Notes: generated by a model from the sequence alone, not told the origin. DNA of 64,000 bases from Akkermansia muciniphila (GCA_945888375.1 CAMCZZ010000009.1:48830-112829); one strand, 5' to 3'. Numbered from the stretch's first letter, positions 36,450 through 47,998 are shown. Numbers and translations are program-made.

Positions 36450-37517
36450 ATGGGAAAAATAAACCAGCAGTTAATCGCGGATGAACTTCAGCTATCACGG
36501 GCCACCGTCTCTCGCTGCTTCACTAATCACCCGGGAATTAACCCCACCACCCGGGCCAAGGTCTTCGCCCTCGCCTCCCGCCTCGGTTACAGCCACCAGG
36601 AGAAACGTGAACCGTCCGGAGGGCGGCGCACCGCCCGCCGCCTGGCGTTCGGAGTTTTGGTATGCGTTGAGCTGCGGAGCTTTAAGCATACCGATTACGG
36701 CAATCCCGGACAGGAACTGCTGAATGGGCTCTCCGAATTCGCCCGCGTCCAAGAGGTCCGCCTCGACCTGCACTTCGTGCGCCCGCAGGACCACCACCTT
36801 GAGGATCCCTCCTACGCCCACATCCTGCGCTCGCGCCGCCGCGTGTGGGATGGCGTAGTCCTGATCTACCCCTTTCCGCGCAGTGTGGTCGATGAACTGA
36901 AGGCCCGCTATCCTGTCGTTTCGCTGGTCGATCAATACGGCACCCTCCCGCTCGACTGCGTCGACGTCGATCACTACCGAGGCATCAGCCGCCTAGTCGA
37001 TGAACTCCACCATCTGGGGCACCGCCGTATTGGTTTCTTCACCTGGCGATACCCGGTCGAGGCTAGCTGGGCACTCCGCCGCTATAGCGCTTTTGTGGAA
37101 AAATTGACCGCCCTAGGGCTGGATCTGAATTCCGCGGATGTCATCAACGCCGGGCCTCGCCACCCTCTGGATGTAGACCACGCCCACGCCCGCGCGGTCG
37201 AACGCACCCGCGACGGCGTCACCGCGTGGATCTGCGCCGCCGACCACCAAGCCTACGATCTCATCGCTCACTTCAGAAAGGAGCAGCTTCGCGTGCCGCA
37301 GGACGTTTCCGTGGCGGGTTTCGACGGCATCGCCCGGCCAACCGGAGCCCCCAAACTCTCCACGGTCCAAATCCCCTATCACCAGATCGGCCTGACCGGC
37401 GGCAAACGCCTGCTCGATCTTGCGATGAAACGCTACGATTCAAACCAGCACATTCTGCTAGATTGCGACTTGCGCAAGGGCGACACCCTAGCGCTCCCGT
37501 CCGGGCAAGCGGTTTAA
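36450..37517 (+). CDS. LacI family transcriptional regulator
   Basis: About 355 residues from the ATG at 36450 (an upstream ATG at 36360 would add a non-homologous 30-residue tail). The DNA-binding domain is typical: QQLIADELQLSRATVSRCFTNHPGINPTTRAKVFALASRLGY, with a hinge helix position afterwards. The periplasmic-binding-protein-like effector domain (about 65-350) includes HHLGHRRIGFFTW and VPQDVSVAGFDGIARPTGAPKLSTVQIPYHQIG. It is divergent from the secreted glycoside hydrolase and 15 bases from the convergent SDR. Likely it represses the hydrolase until a breakdown sugar binds. Confidence 0.92.
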   Translation: MGKINQQLIADELQLSRATVSRCFTNHPGINPTTRAKVFALASRLGYSHQEKREPSGGRRTARRLAFGVLVCVELRSFKHTDYGNPGQELLNGLSEFARVQEVRLDLHFVRPQDHHLEDPSYAHILRSRRRVWDGVVLIYPFPRSVVDELKARYPVVSLVDQYGTLPLDCVDVDHYRGISRLVDELHHLGHRRIGFFTWRYPVEASWALRRYSAFVEKLTALGLDLNSADVINAGPRHPLDVDHAHARAVERTRDGVTAWICAADHQAYDLIAHFRKEQLRVPQDVSVAGFDGIARPTGAPKLSTVQIPYHQIGLTGGKRLLDLAMKRYDSNQHILLDCDLRKGDTLALPSGQAV

Positions 37518-37532
37518 AAATCGTCCTTAGCC

Positions 37533-38213
37533 TTAAAAACCCGGCACCTCGAGGCTGAGCCCGTTATCCTTTCGCCCCAGTTGCAGTAAAAAGGGCGACG
37601 CCGCCTTGGCCCACGCCTCCGCCTTCGGGTAGCCCTCTGCCCTTTCCTCATAACACTGGCGGAGCATCGCGGTATCGATGATACCGGGACTCAACGGCAC
37701 TGCCGCAAGCGGGGCCGGCAGTTCCTCCGCCAAGGCCTTGGTCAGGCCTTCCATACCCCACTTGCTCGCGCAATAAGGCGCGAAACGGCCCGAGACCGAG
37801 CGACCCCACCCCGAAGATAGGTTCACTATCACACCCGATCCACGCTCGATCATCGCAGGCACAAAGCCCTGAATGACATGCACCACACCGGTCAGGTTGA
37901 CTTGAAACAGCCGCGCCACCGCCGTCGCATCCTGAGCCCAGAGCGGGGCCGGATCAGTGAGCAGACCGGCGTTGTTAATGACCAGATCGGGCGCCCCGTG
38001 CTGGGTCAGCATACGCTCCGCCCAGAGCGCCACTTTGGTAGGTTCAGCCACATCCAGAACATCAAAAGTGCTCGGCGCCGGCACCGAAAAACGCAGGTCG
38101 AGCACCGCCTCGGGATTGCGCCCACAGCCAATCACGGTGTGGCCACCCGCCACGAATTCCTCCACCAATGCCCGCCCCAGCCCCTTGGTGCATCCAGTTA
38201 AAACAATTTTCAT
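37533..38213 (-). CDS. Short-chain dehydrogenase/reductase
   Basis: 226 residues from the ATG at 38213 (MKIVLTGCTKGLGRALVEEF, coenzyme motif TGxxxGxG). NNAG, the catalytic Ser in VNLSSGWG and the Y-x-x-x-K of YCASKWG are all present, so it should be active. The presence of an Arg after CG in the second strand (GCGRNPEAV) suggests NADP preference. The substrate is not apparent. It is convergent with the LacI gene and divergent from the CE12 esterase. Confidence 0.9.
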   Translation of the reverse strand: MKIVLTGCTKGLGRALVEEFVAGGHTVIGCGRNPEAVLDLRFSVPAPSTFDVLDVAEPTKVALWAERMLTQHGAPDLVINNAGLLTDPAPLWAQDATAVARLFQVNLTGVVHVIQGFVPAMIERGSGVIVNLSSGWGRSVSGRFAPYCASKWGMEGLTKALAEELPAPLAAVPLSPGIIDTAMLRQCYEERAEGYPKAEAWAKAASPFLLQLGRKDNGLSLEVPGF

Positions 38214-38349
38214 TCGACCAGCCAAGCCGCGTGCTGCCGGGGTGCAACCGCGATGCGCAGGTTGAGCGGTCAAACTGGTCGATTTGTTTTCGCTCGGCCC
38301 CCGACGCCAGACGTAAATAAACCGGATGCACCCGTTCATCCGCCGCCCC

Positions 38350-39237
38350 ATGTTTTCCCTACCCCGCCTCCGTCCTTGGCTCGCTTTTCTCCTGCCCTGC
38401 CTGCTCGCCTTCGCCGCCCTGCGTGCTGACGAGGCCCAGCGCGTCGTGGAGGACGCCGCCAAGTTTAAACTCGAAGTGAAGGCGGACCCCGCCCTCCCAA
38501 CCCTCTATCTGGTGGGCGACTCCACCATGAAAGTCGGCACCCCCGGCCAACGCGGTTGGGGCGACGACTTGGCCCGCTTTTTCGATCCGGCCAAGATCAA
38601 CGTAGTCAACCAGGCCATCGGCGGCCGCAGCAGCCGCACCTACCAGACCGAGGGCCGCTGGGCCGCCGTCCTCGCCGCCCTCCGGCCCGGCGATTTTGTG
38701 ATCGTGCAGTTTGGCCACAACGATGCCAGCCCGGTGAATGAGGACCCACCCGTCACATCCAAAACCCGCGCCCGCGGCACCCTCCGCGGAGTTGGCGAGG
38801 ATTCGCGAGAGGTGGACAACATCCTCACCGGTAAACACGAGATCGTGTATTCCTTTGGCTGGTATATGCGCCGCTATGTCGCGGATATCCGCGCCCGCCA
38901 AGCCACGCCCATCGTTCTTTCGCTCGTGCCGCGCAACGCGTGGAAAGACGGTCACATCATTCGCTCCCGGCCCAACCACTACGGCGAGTGGGCCCGGCTC
39001 GTGGCCGAGTCCACCGGCGCAGCTTTTATCGACCATAACGAGATCATCGCCCGCGAGCTGGAAAAACTCGGCCCCGCGCAGGTCGGTCCTCTTTTCGCCG
39101 ACAACCTCCACGCCGCCCCCGCCGGCGCCCTTTTCAACGCCCGCGCCGCCGTCGCCGGCCTGAAGGCGCTGCCCGGCGCGCCTTTCGCAGCAAGTTTTTC
39201 CAGCGAGGCCGCCGAGATTCCCGCCTTCGCCCCTTAA
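38350..39237 (+). CDS. Secreted SGNH esterase, rhamnogalacturonan acetylesterase-like (CE12)
   Basis: About 295 residues with a signal peptide (MFSLPRLRPWLAFLLPCLLAFAALRAD; an ATG at 38326 is an alternative start). SGNH blocks: I, the nucleophile in LYLVGDSTMK (S58); II, NQAIGGRSSRTYQTEG; III, VIVQFGHNDASP; and V, LFADNLHAAPAGA with D and H (CE12 normally has DxxHT; here HA). It removes acetyl groups from pectic rhamnogalacturonan or similar glycans in the periplasm or outside, helping other glycosidases. Single gene, with the dispersed repeat region after it. Confidence 0.88.
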   Translation: MFSLPRLRPWLAFLLPCLLAFAALRADEAQRVVEDAAKFKLEVKADPALPTLYLVGDSTMKVGTPGQRGWGDDLARFFDPAKINVVNQAIGGRSSRTYQTEGRWAAVLAALRPGDFVIVQFGHNDASPVNEDPPVTSKTRARGTLRGVGEDSREVDNILTGKHEIVYSFGWYMRRYVADIRARQATPIVLSLVPRNAWKDGHIIRSRPNHYGEWARLVAESTGAAFIDHNEIIARELEKLGPAQVGPLFADNLHAAPAGALFNARAAVAGLKALPGAPFAASFSSEAAEIPAFAP

Positions 39238-39539
39238 ACCCGGATACCTCGGTTATCCCGGGGGAATATCGCGCAAGATGCTGAAGCGACATATCGGTGC
39301 GCCCCCCCCTGCCTGCATCTGAGAGGTGTTGGTCGCTGGAGACGTAGCGAAGGGACGGCCAGCAGGTTTACGCAAGACGACCCGCGATAATCGCGGTATT
39401 TGGGTTTAAATTCCCGCCGGGGGTATCGCAATCCGCGCCAGACCCTGAATAGCTCCCCCTGTCCTCGCGCCGGCCCTTTGTCCTGCACTCACCTGCGCGC
39501 CCCGTCCGTGGCGCTTGCGCCGCGCCACGTCAGACCGCT
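39238..39539. other. Intergenic region between convergent genes holding the dispersed repeat
   Basis: 302 bases between the CE12 and exosortase stops. Copy B of the dispersed repeat fills the central third. No protein gene or RNA gene is seen. Confidence 0.65.
39313..39403 (+). repeat. Dispersed intergenic repeat, copy B
   Basis: Aligns end to end with 12663-12751. The 3' part contains the perfect palindrome CCGCGAT-A-ATCGCGG, and the middle has GACGGCCAGCAGG. It lies between two convergent stop codons, a usual site for REP-type elements. Confidence 0.72.
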
Positions 39540-40493
39540 TTATCCCAAGTCTTGTTTGGGGTTTCCCGCGGGAAAGGGGGTATCCGCGACCGGGCGCCAC
39601 GCCAGCCAACCAACCAGGCCCAGCCCCGCCCAAAGCGCGAGCGTCCCCACCACCTCATGCATCTCATGATATCGCCCCGGAAAATACGGTGCGCTCAAGG
39701 ATATCACCAGGATACGAGCCACGTTAGCTGCAAATCCGGTCAGCAAGGCCACGGGCACGAGCGCTGCCACCACCCAGCCGCGACGACCGGAGATCCCGCC
39801 CGCCAGGATAGCCACCAAGGCCGCCGACGTGATGAGCCCGAACCCGTTGCACTCGGTTGCCACTAAAAAATTCTGCCCCGAAACCGTAAGGATTAGTTGT
39901 GGATCCGCCGGAGTCCCAGCGAGGGTCAAACGGGGTGCGATATGCGCCACGTTCAACATCCACGCCGCCCCCCCGCCCGCAAGCTGCCGCAAGGGCCAGT
40001 CCAAAAGCGGGAAAGCCAAAATGATAACCAGCAGCACGGCAAATCCGGCTACCAAGGGGCGGAATAAGCGGTAACCGTTGACGCCGAAGAGCACCCGCAA
40101 ACCCCCAGCCAAAGCAAACGCAAATCCCGGCAGAACCAGCAGACTCCATTTTAAAAAACCCGCCGCACCCACCAAGGCAAATGCCAGGGTCATTAAACCA
40201 AGCGCGGTATTCCCAAGATCCCCCCGGACCCGCAACTCCCTGCGGTGCCGCCAAGCGACTACCCCTGTCGCCATGATCAAAATAGAGCAGCCCTGCCGGA
40301 TCTGCGACCGCGCCACCGTCTCCTCCACGATCCAGCGCGTTACCGGCCAGAATACGGCTACCGCCACCCCCACAACAGCCCAAGGTATCCAGCGCCCGCC
40401 AGCTTCGGGAGAGGTTTCAGGGCGCGTTTTGGCGGCGATCTCAGGTTCCATGCCTTTTTTTAACGAATCAGCTGACACCCGACAAGCTGGCAT
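39540..40493 (-). CDS. Exosortase (archaeosortase/exosortase family transpeptidase)
   Basis: 317 residues (an internal ATG at 40451 is an alternative start) with about eight membrane helices. The catalytic residues of the family are present: C215 in LVATECNGFGLITSAALVAIL, R260 in GFAANVARILVI and H276 or H279 in RYHEMHEVVGTLALWAG. It cuts proteins with C-terminal PEP-CTERM-type signals at the inner membrane and passes them on for surface attachment. A matching substrate, the serine protease at 30286-31278, is in the window. The gene is solitary, not inside an exopolysaccharide cluster. Confidence 0.92.
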   Translation of the reverse strand: MPACRVSADSLKKGMEPEIAAKTRPETSPEAGGRWIPWAVVGVAVAVFWPVTRWIVEETVARSQIRQGCSILIMATGVVAWRHRRELRVRGDLGNTALGLMTLAFALVGAAGFLKWSLLVLPGFAFALAGGLRVLFGVNGYRLFRPLVAGFAVLLVIILAFPLLDWPLRQLAGGGAAWMLNVAHIAPRLTLAGTPADPQLILTVSGQNFLVATECNGFGLITSAALVAILAGGISGRRGWVVAALVPVALLTGFAANVARILVISLSAPYFPGRYHEMHEVVGTLALWAGLGLVGWLAWRPVADTPFPAGNPKQDLG

Positions 40494-40621
40494 ACTAATC
40501 CTCGTCTAGCTTGCGCGGGTTAAATATGGAACCGCGCCACTCTTGCCCACCCCTCCCGCACGCAGTTTGCTGTCGGCCCAACTCCGCGCCTCCAGCCCAC
40601 CAGCGCCGGCCCCTTCACTTT

Positions 40622-42748
40622 ATGCCCAACCACATTTGGAATTTCTTTCGCATAGGCGGCTTCGACCAAGTCGCCATCACCTCCGCCGCCGACCTGGAAA
40701 ATCTCCATAACCTCGACCCCAAACTTTGGGTCGCGCTTTCATGTCCCGTCAAAGGCTTGGAGCTCGACGAGAAAACGCTGGCTCTAATCGACACGGATGG
40801 GGATGGCCGTATCCGGGTGCCCGAGTTGCTCGCCGCCATCGCCTGGGCCAAACCCTATTTCCAAGACCTGGCCAGCCTCCTCTCGGGCCGCGATACATGC
40901 TCGCTGGACGCCTTCGCCCCGACCCCCGAAGGCCGGTCCGCCGCCGCTTCCGCCCGCCGCATCCTGACTTCGCTCGGCAAACCCACCGCCACCACCATCG
41001 CCCTCGCCGAAGCCGCCGTCACCGCCAGACTCTACGCCTCCACCCATGCAAATGGCGCCGGCATCATCACCGCCGCGACTCCCGCCGATCCCGCCCTGTC
41101 CGCCGTCCTTGCCGATATTCTCGCAACGACCAGCGCCAGCCCGGAGAGCGCCGATCGCGAAGGCGTTGACCTGCCTCGTATCGACGCCTTTTTCGCCGCC
41201 GTCTCCGCCCAGCTCGAGTGGTCCCACCAAGCCGACTCCCCCGCCATCCTCACCTTGGGTGTAGCCACCCCGCCGGCCGCCGCCGCCGTCACCGCCGTGC
41301 GCGCCAAAGTAGATGATTATTTTGCCCGCGCCCGCCTCGCCGCCTTCGACCCCCGCGCCCTCGCCGCCGTGAATGGCCCGGAAGGTGCCTACCTCGCCCT
41401 GGCCGCCGGTGAGCTGACTGCCACCGCCAGCGAAATAGCCCACCTGCCCCTCGCCCACATCACCGCCGGCCAAACTCTGCCGCTTCTCAACGGCATCAAC
41501 CCGGCTTGGGCCGCTGCCCTCGTCCGCCTGCACCGTGACGCCGTTTCACCGGCCTTTGGCCCGGACGTCACCATGCTCACGGAGTCGCAGTGGACTGCTC
41601 TTAAAATAAAAGTAGATGCCTTTATCACCCACGCCGCAGCAAAACCCTGCACCGATGTGGAAAAGCTCGGCTTGGAACGTCTCCACGCCCTCGCCGCCAA
41701 CGCCGCCGCCACCCGCGCCGCCCTCGCCGCTCTCATCGCCCAAGTAGCCGCCCTCGCGCCCGAGTTCGAGGCTATTGCAAATCTTGAAAAACTCCTTCGC
41801 TACAGCCGCGATTTCCGGTCGCTGCTGCATAATTTCGTCAACTTTTTCGACTTTTACTCGCCCGACCGCCTGGCCGTTTTTCAAGCCGGCACCTTATATT
41901 TGGATAACCGTTCCACCGAGTTCTGCCTCGAGGTCGCCGGCCCCTCCCCTCTCGCCGCCATGAGCAAGGCCTACATCGCCTACTGCGACCTTAAGCGCCC
42001 CGGCGGAGCCACCCGCAAGATCGCCGCCTGCTTCACCCAGGGCGACAGCGATTACCTCTTCGTCGGCCGCAACGGTCTCTTCTACGACCGCCAGGGCCTT
42101 GATTGGGACGCGACCATCACCGCCATCGTCGACAACCCCATCAGCGTGCGGCAGGCCTTCTTCGCACCCTATAAAAAATTCGTTCGCATGATCGAGGAGC
42201 AGGTCGCCAAACGGGCCGCCGCCGCCGATGCCGACGCTACCGGCAAGCTGGCCCAGGCCGCCGAGCAAACCGCCCAGGCCGGCACAGCAGCCAAACCTGC
42301 CGAAGCCAGGAAAATCGATATCGGCACGGTCGCCGCTTTGGGCGTGGCCGTCGGCGCCATCGGCGGAGCGCTCGGCGCCATCGCCACCGGGTTGGCCCAG
42401 CTCAAAATCATCCAGCTCCCGCTCGTGCCCCTGGGGCTTATGCTCGTCATCTCCGGCCCCTCCATGCTCATCGCCTGGCTAAAACTTCGCCAACGCACCC
42501 TCGCCCCCCTGCTCGAGGCGAATGGCTGGGCCATCAACGGCCGCGTCGGCATCAACATCCCCTTCGGCGCCAAACTCACCACACGCGCCGCCCTTCCGCC
42601 CGGCAGCAAACTCGACCTGAACGACCCCTACCGCGACCGCGCCGCCGCCCGCCGCACCCGGATCGCGCTTTGGGGGAGTTTGCTCGCCCTGCTTTTGGCT
42701 GCCCTCACCGCCGCTTGGTTCACCCGGGTCTGGCCCTTTTCCAACTAA
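40622..42748 (+). CDS. Large hypothetical protein with one EF-hand and C-terminal membrane helices
   Basis: 708 residues from the ATG at 40622 (MPNHIWNFFRIGGFDQVAI); the in-frame extension to 40511 looks non-coding. A full EF-hand calcium loop lies at 57-68 (DTDGDGRIRVPE: D57, D59, D61, E68). The middle (about 80-570) is Ala-rich and helical with no recognised domain; LRYSRDFRSLLHNFVNFFDFYSPDR and SDYLFVGRNGLFYDRQGLDWDATI look like conserved cores. Hydrophobic helices follow at about 590-645 and 680-700, so the C-terminus is in the membrane and the EF-hand end may be cytosolic. It begins the fucose-related plus-strand run but the link is positional only. Confidence 0.78.
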   Translation: MPNHIWNFFRIGGFDQVAITSAADLENLHNLDPKLWVALSCPVKGLELDEKTLALIDTDGDGRIRVPELLAAIAWAKPYFQDLASLLSGRDTCSLDAFAPTPEGRSAAASARRILTSLGKPTATTIALAEAAVTARLYASTHANGAGIITAATPADPALSAVLADILATTSASPESADREGVDLPRIDAFFAAVSAQLEWSHQADSPAILTLGVATPPAAAAVTAVRAKVDDYFARARLAAFDPRALAAVNGPEGAYLALAAGELTATASEIAHLPLAHITAGQTLPLLNGINPAWAAALVRLHRDAVSPAFGPDVTMLTESQWTALKIKVDAFITHAAAKPCTDVEKLGLERLHALAANAAATRAALAALIAQVAALAPEFEAIANLEKLLRYSRDFRSLLHNFVNFFDFYSPDRLAVFQAGTLYLDNRSTEFCLEVAGPSPLAAMSKAYIAYCDLKRPGGATRKIAACFTQGDSDYLFVGRNGLFYDRQGLDWDATITAIVDNPISVRQAFFAPYKKFVRMIEEQVAKRAAAADADATGKLAQAAEQTAQAGTAAKPAEARKIDIGTVAALGVAVGAIGGALGAIATGLAQLKIIQLPLVPLGLMLVISGPSMLIAWLKLRQRTLAPLLEANGWAINGRVGINIPFGAKLTTRAALPPGSKLDLNDPYRDRAAARRTRIALWGSLLALLLAALTAAWFTRVWPFSN

Positions 42749-42765
42749 ACCACACCCCCGCTCCC

Positions 42766-43155
42766 ATGCTACGCACCGGCATCCTCAACCCTGCATTCCT
42801 CAGCCTGCTCGCCCGCGTCCGCCACACCAATACCCTAGCTATCGCCGACCGCGGCTTTCCCTTTTGGCCCGGTCTTGAAACCATCGACCTTTCCCTCGTG
42901 GACGACGTGCCCACTGTCGCCCAGGTGCTAGGCGCCTTGAGGCCGAATTTTGTCGTCAGCCGTGTCTTCGCCGCCGCCGAAGTGCAGACCGCCAATGCCC
43001 CCGATAAACTCGCCCGCCATCTCGCCGCTTTGGATGGCCTCTCAATCACCTTCGAGCCGCACCTTGACTTCAAGAAACGCATTCCCTTCGCCATCGGCCT
43101 GATTCGCACCGGCGACACGACCCAATACGGGAACCTCGTCCTCGAATCCGCCTGA
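42766..43155 (+). CDS. fucU: RbsD/FucU family sugar mutarotase, copy 1 (probable L-fucose mutarotase)
   Basis: 129 residues of the RbsD/FucU fold: MLRTGILNP, the conserved catalytic His in [18 protein letters not shown], and the C-terminal [18 protein letters not shown]. It interconverts sugar anomers, giving the downstream dehydrogenase its preferred form. It stands 28 bases before a GH95 alpha-L-fucosidase, which favours L-fucose over ribose as substrate. A paralogue at 48056-48445 has the same length and, by direct count, 94 of 129 identical residues. Confidence 0.88.
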   Translation: MLRTGILNPAFLSLLARVRHTNTLAIADRGFPFWPGLETIDLSLVDDVPTVAQVLGALRPNFVVSRVFAAAEVQTANAPDKLARHLAALDGLSITFEPHLDFKKRIPFAIGLIRTGDTTQYGNLVLESA

Positions 43156-43183
43156 CCCGGCCGAGCCCCCGGCACCCTCCCCA

Positions 43184-45619
<2,436 letters not shown>

Positions 45620-45758
45620 ACTAGGCCATCTTTTCTCTTCGTTTCCACCCGCGCCAGCCCCCATCGGGCGCCAAGCAACACCGCTGCAGACGAAGCTACC
45701 GGAACGCGTCTTTCTACGCCACCCACCAACGCGGGCCAGGCAACTTAAGGATCCTGGT

Positions 45759-46871
45759 TCAGGGCCGGGCGGCGTCGATCACGGCTTGAAGCGCAGGCTT
45801 GGGTTCGAGGGCGCGGTTCCAAAACAGTGGGTGGTTGGTGCGCGCGCGCGGCCAGTAGTTCAGCCAGCTACGGCCGTCGTGGAGGCCCCAGACCGTGACT
45901 AGGTCGATCTTGTCGGCGTGCTTTCGAAAAAGCGCGTAGAGCCGGGCGTATTGATCCGCCTGTCGCTGGAGCCGGTCCGACGGCAGCCCATCGGGATAGG
46001 GATCGGCGGCAGCCTTTTCCCGGGCGGAGACGTCGGCCGCGCCGGAGCCTCGGGGAACCACGTCGATGTCGAGTTCGGTGATGGCCACTCGCAAACCCTC
46101 GGCGGCAAAATCGCAAATGGCCTTTTCGATCTCGTCGTAGGGCACGCTGTCTAGCGTCCAGTGGCCTTGGATGCCGACTCCATCGATGGGGGCGCCTCGA
46201 TTTTTCAGTAACTTGATCAGGCGAATGGCCTTCTCGCGCTTGGCCCCGGAGTCGATGCTGTAGTCGTTGTAGTAAAGCAGCGCCTTGGGGTCGGCGCGTC
46301 GGGCAGCCTTGAAGGCCTCGACGATGAATTCCTCGCCAGTGGCTTTGAACCACTTGGATTTGCGCAGGAAATACTCGCCGTCGTCGATGGCCTCATTGAC
46401 CACGTCCCAGCGCGCGATCCGACCCTTGTAGCGGCCGACGAGTTTGGCGATGTGCTCGCGCATGCGACGCAGCACGAGGTCGCGTGACGCGTCTTGGTCG
46501 CCTTCCCTGAAGAACCAAGCAGGACACTGGGAATGCCAGACTAGGGTATGGCCGTGAATTTGCAGCCCCAGCTTGGAGGCGTCGGACACGAAACGATCAC
46601 TCGCTTCGAAGACAAACCGTCCCTCGACCGGCTGGATGGCCTCGGGCTTCATTATGTTTTCCGGGGTGACCGAGGAAAAGTGGGTGGCGAGCAGCCTGAC
46701 TTCTTGCGGGTTTAGTGTATCCGGCGAGGGGATAGCAGCGCCGATTTCGAAGTTTTTCGCGTATGCCCCCTTCAGCGTATTCGTCGGCAAGGCGGTCGGC
46801 GCATCGGCACGGAGAAGCTGGATTACGGTTACCGCGAAAAAAGCGGCAGCGACTACTGGTAAGCGCGACAT
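45759..46871 (-). CDS. GH10 endo-1,4-beta-xylanase
   Basis: 370 residues with a signal peptide (about 1-22) and a single GH10 barrel: FSSVTPENIMKPEAIQP, IHGHTLVWHSQCPAWF, the acid/base E160 in WDVVNEAIDD and the nucleophile E266 in VAITELDID. It cleaves xylan backbones with retention. No carbohydrate-binding module. It is convergent with the fucosidase gene and codirectional with the AraC regulator upstream. On the coding strand CCTCCTTTT precedes the ATG; the AGGAGG is on the other strand. Confidence 0.95.
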   Translation of the reverse strand: MSRLPVVAAAFFAVTVIQLLRADAPTALPTNTLKGAYAKNFEIGAAIPSPDTLNPQEVRLLATHFSSVTPENIMKPEAIQPVEGRFVFEASDRFVSDASKLGLQIHGHTLVWHSQCPAWFFREGDQDASRDLVLRRMREHIAKLVGRYKGRIARWDVVNEAIDDGEYFLRKSKWFKATGEEFIVEAFKAARRADPKALLYYNDYSIDSGAKREKAIRLIKLLKNRGAPIDGVGIQGHWTLDSVPYDEIEKAICDFAAEGLRVAITELDIDVVPRGSGAADVSAREKAAADPYPDGLPSDRLQRQADQYARLYALFRKHADKIDLVTVWGLHDGRSWLNYWPRARTNHPLFWNRALEPKPALQAVIDAARP

Positions 46872-46932
46872 AAAAGGAGGTTAGAGGGGTATGCCCGGAG
46901 AGTATGCATGGATATCTTGGCAGCAGCAATCC

Positions 46933-46962
46933 CCACGGAGCCGCCGTCTACGGGAAGCGTGG
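46933..46962. repeat. Small intergenic double hairpin
   Basis: CCACG and CGTGG form an outer stem and CCGT-CT-ACGG a second one inside it, between the xylanase and AraC genes. It looks like a REP-type element but no second copy is evident in the window. Confidence 0.35.
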
Positions 46963-47043
46963 CCACCTACTACGTTGCTAGTGTTACTTTACTCGTTCAT
47001 CGCACCCAGAAACTTAAAAAGCACCGTCCGGACTTTGGAATTT

Positions 47044-47937
47044 CTAGGACTGCCCGAGCTCTTGGCGACCGGCTCGCGATTTGAGGAAATTCTCAGGTGA
47101 AAGGCCATGCACACGCTTGAACACCCGGGAAAAATGATAGGGATCCATGCCGAATTCGTCGCCTACCTCGCGCACCAGCCGGCCGCCCTCCTCGAGCCTA
47201 GCCGCCGCGTGGCTCATACGCAGGCGCATGAGCACTTGATACGGGGGTTGACCACAAAAGCGCATGAATAGTCGACTCAGATGCGCCGGCGTCACATGAC
47301 CGGCCGCCGCGACCGCCTCCGCCGTGGCAAGTTCCCTAGACCGCGCTTCAAGAACGTCCCGGCACCGCTGATAGGTTTGAAATGCCCGCCACGCCCGCGG
47401 CTCCGTTGAGGCCGAACCGTCCGCAATCAGCTCAAGCATCGTCTCCAAACGCAGCGCGACCAGCCGGTCGGCGCGCAGCGAGGTCTTCTGGCCGTCGGCG
47501 ATCAATTGATCGAAGGCGAGCCGCACCTCGTCGTCCTTGGCAAGGCGCCGACAAACTCCCGCCGCGAGCCCCGCCCGGCGGAGTCGCGCACCGGATTCTT
47601 TATCGCAAAAATCCACAAAAAACTTGCGCAACGGATTCGCCGGATCGGTGCGGATTTCATGCGCCACCCCGGGACCGTAGGCGAACACCACGCCGCGCTC
47701 CAGGCGATGTCTCACGCCCGCCAGTCTGAGGCTGCCCTCTCCCCCGGAGACAAACTCGAGCGACCAGTAGGGAAAGTCCTCCCGCTTCAGGTGGTAATCC
47801 GGGGCGCACTGCTCCCAGCCTCCACATGCGACGACGACATCCGCCTCCGATTGGAGACCGACCTCACGGTAAAATCGCCGCGCCTTCGTCACCTGCCGCG
47901 AGATGAAGGATGGCTCCAGCAGATTCTTTTTCGACAT
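47044..47937 (-). CDS. AraC family transcriptional regulator
   Basis: 297 residues: an N-terminal cupin-like ligand domain (about 35-130; FPYWSLEFVSGGEGSLRLAGVRHRLERGVVFAYGPGVAHEI) and a C-terminal double HTH (about 195-290; LATAEAVAAAGHVTPAHLSRLFMRFCGQPPYQVLMRLRMSHAAARL and VREVGDEFGMDPYHFSRVFKRVHGLSPENF). It is divergent from fucU copy 2 and the fucose/ABC genes, with a palindrome in the 118-base gap, so it probably activates that operon in response to a sugar. The xylanase gene lies downstream on the same strand and may also be under its control. Confidence 0.92.
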   Translation of the reverse strand: MSKKNLLEPSFISRQVTKARRFYREVGLQSEADVVVACGGWEQCAPDYHLKREDFPYWSLEFVSGGEGSLRLAGVRHRLERGVVFAYGPGVAHEIRTDPANPLRKFFVDFCDKESGARLRRAGLAAGVCRRLAKDDEVRLAFDQLIADGQKTSLRADRLVALRLETMLELIADGSASTEPRAWRAFQTYQRCRDVLEARSRELATAEAVAAAGHVTPAHLSRLFMRFCGQPPYQVLMRLRMSHAAARLEEGGRLVREVGDEFGMDPYHFSRVFKRVHGLSPENFLKSRAGRQELGQS

Positions 47938-47975
47938 GGTTCAAGTCTGCCTGATAGTTTCTCAAAATCAAGAAT

Positions 47976-47998
47976 CGGCATGTTTGCGCAAAATGCCG
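47976..47998. promoter_or_regulatory. Candidate operator between the AraC regulator and the fucose operon
   Basis: A 23-base nested palindrome: arms CGGCAT (47976-47981) and ATGCCG (47993-47998) enclose the perfect 10-base palindrome TTTGCGCAAA, with one unpaired G on the left. It is centred in the divergent gap, 68 bases before the fucU start. The shape (two-fold symmetry, central CG) is more typical of LacI/GalR-type than of AraC-type sites. Confidence 0.5.

Noticed and set aside
46869..46880. AAAGGAGG next to the xylanase start as a ribosome binding site
   Set aside because: It is on the plus strand; the gene is on the minus strand, where the leader reads CCTCCTTTT. The same holds at 862-872 and 32721-32728.
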